From assembly GCF_020085105.1 (NCBI RefSeq), contig NC_058052.1, positions 22,015,733 to 22,079,732 on the forward strand: a DNA stretch of 64,000 bases, written 5' to 3'. Below are positions 59,502-64,000 of this stretch, one piece after another (within the stretch, counting starts at the first letter, position 1; each line of letters begins with the position of its first letter). Source of the DNA: Siniperca chuatsi (Eukaryota; Chordata; Actinopteri; Centrarchiformes; Sinipercidae). Under the pieces are notes generated by a model. The model did no database searches. It had not been told where the DNA came from and was given only the letters and a program-made list of their open reading frames with translations. A program made the position numbers and the translations under genes.

Positions 59502-62071
59502 GTGAGGGTAAAGAGTTCGGCTTTGATTGAGACGCAGTCTGACAATCTCTTTTGTGCAGCACGTCTGTGATTCTTTTTTTGAACATAAAGAGCAATTACA
59601 CCATGGTATGGCTGGAGATGTGTACGTACGTGTGTGTGGTGATGATGGATTCAACCTTCACTGAAGGAAGGGTATTTGAACACAAGTCTTGTTTCTAGCT
59701 GCCGTTGTTTCTCTAGAGGATGACGACTATAAGACAGAGACAGATTAGAGACACAGACATATACACTCACCGGCCATTTTATTAGGTTCAACTGCGCGCT
59801 AACGCAAATATCTAATCAGCCAATCATGTGGTAGCAACTTAATGTATTTAGGCATGTAGACATGGTCAAGACTATCTGCTGAAGTTCAAACCAAGCATCA
59901 CAATGGGGAAGAAAGGTGATTTAAGTGACTTTGAACGTGGCATGGTTGTTGGTGCCAGACGGGCTGGTTTGAGTATTTCAGAAACTGCTGATCTACTGGG
60001 ATTTTCGCGCACTGGGTGTCACTCCTGTCAGATATGAACAGGAAACTGAGGCTACAATTGGCACAGGCTCACCAAAATTGGACAATAGAAGATTGGAAAA
60101 ACTTTGCCTCGTGCGATGAGCCAGAATTTGGCGTAAACAAAACAAAAGCATGGATTGATCCTGCCTTGTATCAACGGTTCAGGCTGGTGGTGGTGGTGTA
60201 AGGGTGTGGGGGTTATTTTCTTGGCACACTTTGGGTCCCTTAGTACCAATTGAGCATCGTTTAACCACCTCATCCGACCTGAGCATTGTTACTGACCATG
60301 TCCATCCCTTTTTGACCACAGTGTACCCATCTTCTAATGGCTACTTCCAGCAGGATAACGTGCCATGTCACAAAGCTCAAATCATCTCAAACTGGCTCCT
60401 TGAACATGACAACGAGTTCACTACTCAAATGGCCTCCACAAACTGAAGGCATTAAAAGTTCTTGAACAGTTAAATGTAGCATTTCAAATTCAGTTTTAAA
60501 TTCAGTTTTAAGACAGGAAATTTCTATATTGACAAATCTGTTCAGTCAGGTAGATTTACATTCTCATGGGTCTGCAGATGTTGTCTAACGTAGCCTACTA
60601 ATCAGACTTAATTGCCATTTCGTTTCACTTCGTTCTATTTAAATTGCTGAACAACGCAGAGATGTGGGGGTTGATTGAGAGATCTGTAACCAGGCTAATT
60701 CTAACACACATTTCGAAGATATTAAAAAAGGCTAAAAATAACCTTGATTAAACTCAGATGCCGTCACATATATAGAAATGGAAGAGTCAGAGGTGCTGAT
60801 TTTGGCACAGTTGTCATTTTTGAGGCCATAGTTTGTAGTTTTGTGTTTTTCAGATGTTAAAAGTGTGTGACCTCTCTTCCTCTTTGCAAAGGCTGTTTTT
60901 TTGTGTGTTTGAAATATCTCCTCATGACTTTTGAGACTTTTGCTTCTTCAATGTCACATAACTTTGTAGTGATTGCAGTTGAAATAGTCATCAGTCCAGG
61001 GGCCGGTTTCACAAAGATGGACTTTGACTATTGCTTATATGTAACTAATAGTCAGACTTTAGATAGATGTCTAAATTCATCCATTGCACAAAGATTTTTA
61101 ATTCTTGACCATCTTAAGTTGGACTAATTTTCCATGAATTCTGGGTAAATGAGACTTTTTTTCAAACTAAAAAACATGTCTGACTGAGCAACTGTGTCAA
61201 ATTGTTCAGCTCCCTTTACTCCAGCAGAATTCAACTGTGTGCTTCATATCATCTGCACTAAGTTCTTGAAGACGAAGTACTAGACAGGCTGACATGGATA
61301 CAAACAGTCAGGCATTTATATAGTCTTGTTTACTCACTGCTGTGTGTGCATGTACAGTATGTGAATGCTTTGGTTAGTAGCTCTAGCTCTTTTGTTTTGA
61401 CCGTCATACAGTTTCTCCTAACACTACGCTGGTTTATATTGTGACGGATATAATGTCTGTCAGGATATGCAGTAGGAAGAGTAATTATACTAATTATAGT
61501 AGAAATGGCAAATGAGCTAGCCCCTCTGGTTCACCTCCCTTTAGTTCTAAATGCCTGAGTTATTTTTTCTTCAGCCAGGATCTTCAGTCCCGTTCTGTCT
61601 ACCAGACATTTAGTTTTTGCTTATTAGTTGAAGTGTTAGAAAGAAGATCCATCTTCAGATCCACTTACTCTGTCAGGTATCTTAAATATGTGATGATCAA
61701 TTCAGATCTTTTTTTTTTTCTTGTATCCATTTTTTATGAAATTTTAATGTTGTTTCAAAAATGATATTGATGTAATTGTCATGTTATGAACTCAAGGTTT
61801 TGTGTACAAATGATGCTGATGTTTTTGTGCGTTCTAGTATTTATCTTTGTCTTTTTTCTTTCTCTTTGTTTCTGTCTTTCCTCAGAGTTATGCTCTCTAC
61901 ATCACTGGAGATGAAAATGCTACTTCGACAGATGTATCAAAGTACCTGGCCAAGCTCTCTGCAGGTGTGTGTGTGTGTGTGTGTTTGTGTTTGTGACGAG
62001 CCTTCAAGATAATTTTACTTCTCTTTGATTGCACCCTGGGACTGTGTGTGTTTCTGACTGAACCCTGTGTG

Positions 62072-62108
<37 letters not shown>

Positions 62109-63971
62109 ATGTGAACATTTATTGACAACCAGCCCTTATTACCTGCCAGTCCCATAGTTCCCTGCTTCAGCAGTTGCTGCAGCTATTTGATCAGCCTCCT
62201 TTCCACTAACACAGAATTGGTCATTGACTTTGTGGGTGGTGTGAGAGAATCCCAAGTGACTGTTTTTTTTTTTTTCAGTTCTGTGTTGTCATTTTTCAAT
62301 TACAAAACAACAGATGTCGTCCCACATAAATGCAGTCCTCCACTCATCAGAAACAAAATGTCACCTTCATTTAACCTGTAATTTAAGTGCCCATTCTTTT
62401 TAGTGACACATTTTAGCAACCAATCAGTGTAGGTTTGAAAATTGAATACAGTCCAGAGTTGTTTCCTTCAAACAAAATGCGATGAGCGTGATTTGACATC
62501 TCACAAATAGGAGAACAAACAAATCAACCTGTTGACCTGTTTCCCCTGCTATCTCCCTCTCTCATCTGTTTTTCTCTCTCTCATCCTCTACTTTTACAGG
62601 CCAGAAGTCTTGTTCCAGTGATCCGCACTACAGAAGGTAATTCAGCTCACAGAAATGAGTTTGATTTGTTTTTAGAGCAGCTACAGTAAGAGGATTAAAC
62701 TTTTTTTTTTAAATCACTGTCAATCGTGAAGTTTATTTCTGTATATTGTGCAAAATACACCATTATAATTTTAAAAAGCATGCTAACATTAAATAACTCA
62801 AATATTAAAGGTGCCCTGGGGTGTTTTCATGCAAAGAAACAAAGCACCACAATGCATTTTGTGTATCCTTCAGGGCTAACAAACATGTTGAATGCATTTC
62901 CTTCCTCTTCAAACATTTTCAAAGCTGATTTAAAAATATAAAATAAACCTGTTTTGTTTACACGCTTGTTTGCTAGCTAGTAGTCTTCTTATTCATTGTC
63001 TTTGCTGACGCATTACTGTGTTTCTTGGTGCATTATTGCCACCTGTAGATGAGTGGTATAGTGTGAAACTACTGGCAGGAATGTGCAATATTTTCTTTAG
63101 CAAGTAAAGTTATTTTAAAAAATGTTCAGCAGTCTTTTTGCTTTTCATTAGGTTTTGATAGTCAGTAATCATTGTTGTAACTAATGTGTATTTTTTCTAG
63201 ACAGAGCAGTGTGAAGGTCAAGTTTTCCTGTGAGAGTCTGGCTGAGCAGCTTGTGGTCTGGCTCACTTCAGAAGGCAAGCAGATCTTTTTTTTTCCAGTT
63301 TTTATCTATATAGAGGAAGGTGTGCTGAAGCCATATCCTCTTTTGCAGCACCGCACTGATTCACATGAATGCAAATTTACACATTCACACCTGTCAAGTG
63401 ACACCACAGTCTGCCTCTCACAGCCAGACCACATGTCTGGAGTGTTAGTAAAGTCAGCAGATTTTTTAATACCTTTTTACCATTTTAGTAGCTACACAAT
63501 AAAACATTTGAATGTATATAAGCGTGATTTGATAATATGTGTGTATACATAACAGTCTACATGTACTGTACTATTAGCCCCACGTCCAGGCTACAACAAC
63601 AAAAAGTGGAGTTTAACCGACCAATAAAAACACATGTGACCAAAAGAAGACTGCATTAATTCTTTACATTTGAAGGAGTTTTTGAAATGGGACTGGCTTT
63701 TCTACCTGCTATGATGCATTCGTTTTTAAGTTCAAACGAGACAGCCTCTAAATTAGGACAGCTTATTGTTTGACTTGTTTTCACCGGTTAAGGTTTTACC
63801 CTGAAGGACCTGGAGTCAGTCCCCTTTGGCGTGGCTTTGCCTATCAGAGAGGCCATCTACCGCTGCCGGGAACAGCCGTGTTCTGATTGGTCCGAGGAGG
63901 TCTGTCTGCTGATAGGGCGACAGGATCTGACCAAACAAGCCCACAAGATGACCCTGGCCAAGAGCAAAGCT
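38197..63971 (+). CDS. anapc1: Anaphase-promoting complex subunit 1 (APC1), 3'-partial, 27 coding exons
   Basis: APC1 is the largest scaffold of the APC/C ubiquitin ligase. Exons: 38197..38412, 38727..38891, 39102..39144, 39271..39368, 41170..41252, 41512..41585, 41670..41815, 41913..42070, 42758..42889, 42988..43206, 44054..44149, 44478..44568, 46190..46255, 46371..46508, 46797..46940, 50295..50355, 52477..52532, 52942..53073, 53178..53252, 54451..54573, 55149..55318, 57342..57433, 58208..58356, 61886..61964, 62600..62636, 63201..63274, 63793..63971. All phases join, giving 3,096 nt (1,032 codons) against about 1,944 residues in human; the C-terminal half with the proteasome/cyclosome repeats lies outside. 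Diagnostic stretches include LQLRELQPASELWSSDGAAG, KAFTVDSPVQQ, RISIPEIATSEL, YNIYNAPGGPSAHAEWNLFV and LPIREAIYRCREQP. The start at MSEVVYEE aligns with the human N-terminus. All introns are GT-AG except the last, which is GC-AG. Confidence 0.97.
39831..39893. repeat. (TG)n(AG)n compound microsatellite
   Basis: About 23 TG units run directly into about nine AG units, inside the anapc1 intron 39369-41169. Confidence 0.95.
40795..40985. repeat. Dispersed repeat, 'tactgcccccaagtggccca' family
   Basis: It ends 'ctactgcccccaagtggccc' then 'aaaaaagttattgcaggttt', a recognisable teleost interspersed repeat end. It may extend leftward to about 40400. No coding content. Confidence 0.5.
41913..43206 (+). 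other. anapc1: anapc1 coding exons 8-10: regulatory loop ('300s loop') region
   Basis: Residues about 276-445 are rich in Ser, Gly, Pro and His and mostly low complexity. The core HSPSISNMAALSRAHSP, which straddles the exon 9/10 junction, matches human APC1 closely. In human APC1 this disordered loop is phosphorylated in mitosis and blocks the Cdc20 C-box site when unphosphorylated. The sequence then returns to folded propeller (ETMLAPEMEPIVPDLCMEQL). SP dipeptides are frequent, consistent with Cdk sites; function is by family knowledge. Confidence 0.88.
42099..42426. mobile_element. hAT-like MITE in anapc1 intron (copy 2)
   Basis: It begins TAGAGCTGCAACAATTTGTT and ends CGTTACTTGCAGCCCTA, with inverted termini like those of 2142-2452. 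Flanks are tatgcacg (42091..42098) and tatgcata (42427..42434), a decayed 8-bp target duplication (6/8). The interior has several ATTAAT/ATCAAT palindromic runs. Confidence 0.75.
43207..44053 (+). other. anapc1: anapc1 intron 10, no internal features recognised
   Basis: AT-rich intron bounded by GT (43207) and AG (44053), with homopolymer T runs. Nothing else is supported. Confidence 0.5.
44752..45203. mobile_element. MITE with about 50-bp terminal inverted repeats
   Basis: The left end 'tgtggccactgtattaggta' followed by 'tacctgtacagtctaatgca' is repeated, inverted, at the right end: 'tgcaatagattgtacaggtg' then 'taactaataaagtagccact'. About 50 bp match with only a handful of differences. The interior is non-coding. 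A related fragment is at 54795-54835, and the 'accggccattttattaggtt' at 59775 resembles the same terminus, which suggests a Tc1/mariner-derived family. Confidence 0.7.
45240..45300. repeat. Short TTAGG-type tandem repeat
   Basis: 'ttaggttaggttaggttagg' embedded in 'agttaggttg' and 'ttgtgtagttgg'. It is a pentamer, not the vertebrate telomeric hexamer TTAGGG, so it is an ordinary microsatellite. Confidence 0.7.
45985..46145. mobile_element. hAT-like MITE fragment (copy 3)
   Basis: Only the right part is preserved: 'ttaatcgataatgaaaataa' then 'ttgttagttgcagcccta', the same terminus as at 2452 and 42426. It lies immediately before anapc1 coding exon 13 (46190). Confidence 0.65.
46941..50294 (+). 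other. anapc1: anapc1 intron 15 (3.35 kb)
   Basis: No coding sequence is seen. It contains a teleost interspersed repeat at about 48865-49625, and the remainder is unique AT-rich DNA with a short GT run near 47589. Confidence 0.6.
48865..49625. repeat. Dispersed teleost repeat, 'gatgtcacccattggtttgt' family
   Basis: It starts near 'cccatacactgtataaaaga', then 'aatggacgtagtcaccgtga', 'tgtcacccattggtttgtgg', 'ccgtcgccatcttggttttg' and 'gatgctaattttggctagtg'. Later come 'atcgcctctatcgtgattga' and 'gtgcctgctggacatcagaa'. This is a frequent non-coding interspersed repeat in teleosts. The right boundary is approximate. Confidence 0.6.
50366..50395. repeat. (CA)n microsatellite 10 bp after anapc1 exon 16
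   Basis: It starts just inside the intron after GGTGAGATATACACT. Confidence 0.9.
50680..50726. repeat. (CA)23 microsatellite
   Basis: A perfect CA run inside anapc1 intron 16. A C13-(CA)n tract also lies at about 50553-50575. Confidence 0.95.
51212..51282. repeat. (TGCG)n/(TGCC)n imperfect tandem repeat
   Basis: 'gtgtgcgtgcgtgcgtcgtg', 'cgtgcgcgtgcgtgccgtgc' and 'ctgccctgcctgcctgcc' form a GC-rich low-complexity island in anapc1 intron 16. Confidence 0.85.
53253..53272. repeat. (GT)n tract forming an anapc1 splice donor
   Basis: The tract begins at the first intron base after coding exon 19 (GATGAG|GTGTGTGTGT). Confidence 0.9.
54780..54840. repeat. Fragment of the 'ggtgtacctaataaa' MITE terminus
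   Basis: 'agctaggtgtacctaataaa' then 'ttggcaactgagtgtata' matches the right end of the 44752-45203 element. No partner end is seen. Confidence 0.5.
55331..55387. repeat. (TG)28 microsatellite
   Basis: A perfect TG run 12 bp inside the intron after coding exon 21. Confidence 0.95.
56462..56905 (-). mobile_element. LINE 3' region with C-terminal ORF remnant (copy 3)
   Basis: It starts 'tcagaatcagaatcagaaat', as at 37262, and runs further 5' (rightward). On the - strand, about 56903..56805 encodes a peptide remnant (SQPLHDVLVKQRSTF then GRLIPPKSTT) that resembles the C-terminal tail of fish LINE ORFs. This supports these repeats being LINE 3' ends, not SINEs. A (CA)-rich stretch follows at about 56898-56925. 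Confidence 0.6.
57600..57770. mobile_element. Short MITE with 'ggataaaataacaggaa' inverted ends
   Basis: The left end 'acagggtttggataaaataa' and the inverse of the right end 'ctgttattttgtccatctct' pair over about 25 bp. The interior is non-coding. It lies in anapc1 intron 22. Confidence 0.55.
59416..59502. repeat. Compound (TG)n(AG)n(ACAG)n microsatellite
   Basis: TG units are followed by about eight AG units and about ten ACAG units. ORFs across it in several frames are repeat artefacts. Confidence 0.95.
59764..60450 (+). pseudogene. Tc1/mariner-like transposon relic
   Basis: The left terminus 'actcaccggccattttatta' is followed by a start region at 59903 (MGKKGDLSDFERGMVVGARR, the helix-turn-helix part of Tc1-like transposases). 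After an internal deletion come HQNWTIEDWKNF and, frame-shifted near 60190, IFSWHTLGPLVPIEHRL, then a block with FQQDN and HNE-like DNEFT. Two catalytic aspartates (in ASCDE and FQQDN) are recognisable, but the third acidic residue and the right end are lost. Inactive. It lies inside anapc1 intron 23. Confidence 0.8.
60451..61885 (+). other. anapc1: Remainder of anapc1 intron 23
   Basis: No exon-like sequence. A fragment with 'caggggccggtttcacaaag' (about 60997-61150) looks like a common teleost repeat end. Otherwise AT-rich unique DNA. Confidence 0.5.
61965..61984. repeat. (GT)n tract forming an anapc1 splice donor
   Basis: It begins at the first intron base after coding exon 24 (CTGCAG|GTGTGTGTGT). 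A second GT run lies at 62075-62107 in the same intron. Confidence 0.9.
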
Positions 63972-64000
63972 GTGAGTGTGAAATAAGTAACACCCAGAGT

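Larger units (their letters stand above)
57342..63971 (+). other. anapc1: anapc1 coding exons 22-27
   Basis: Residues about 830-1032. Conserved pieces are LEEYVDLYWRDYPSLI, PCVLSWLSSCLRGEEIPPFP, PYLPSICQRTRLLVLSYALY (across exons 23/24), SLAEQLVVWLTSEG (exon 26) and PFGVALPIREAIYRCREQP, then VCLLIGRQDLTKQA (exon 27). Exon 25 is only 37 nt and encodes a poorly conserved linker. The donor after exon 26 is GC (GAAG|GCAAGC), and the donor after exon 24 starts a (GT)n tract. Confidence 0.92.

Overview
The window is nuclear DNA from a ray-finned (teleost, probably percomorph) fish. It has intron-split vertebrate genes with consensus GT-AG boundaries, long (CA)n/(GT)n microsatellites, and several short transposon families typical of teleost genomes. 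Three vertebrate genes can be reconstructed exon by exon. I did not find a bacterial-type, CRISPR-like or clearly undescribed molecular system.

Layout. (1) Positions 1-3.3 kb, + strand: the last five exons of fbxo5 (EMI1, inhibitor of the anaphase-promoting complex APC/C). The 5' end lies outside the window; the F-box, zinc-binding region and C-terminal RRL tail are present. (2) 3.3-14.8 kb: intergenic DNA with fossil transposons and no convincing gene. (3) 14.8-22 kb, - strand: the complete vip gene, encoding the prohormone for PHI and vasoactive intestinal peptide, with a TATA box and CRE-like sites. Its 3' flank or 3' UTR carries an unusual hierarchical tandem array (about 15.0-16.3 kb), and its promoter flank contains duplicated blocks. 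(4) 22-36 kb: intergenic. It holds nested MITE-like elements, a low-complexity TAC-rich tract, a degenerate tRNA-Arg-like sequence, and a 5'-truncated R4-clade (Dong/Rex6-like) non-LTR retrotransposon at 32.9-35.85 kb on the - strand. (5) About 36.0-64 kb, + strand: anapc1, the largest APC/C scaffold subunit, with 27 coding exons (about 1,032 codons). The gene continues past the right edge.

fbxo5 and vip are convergent, as in the human 6q25 neighbourhood; vip and anapc1 are divergent. The main biological point is that an APC/C inhibitor gene (fbxo5) and an APC/C core subunit gene (anapc1) lie within 40 kb of each other. As far as I recall, human FBXO5 and ANAPC1 are on different chromosomes. 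This may be coincidence and needs a synteny comparison. Most other observations concern transposon structure, splice-site oddities (a GC-AG intron and two donors built from (GT)n tracts) and repeats.
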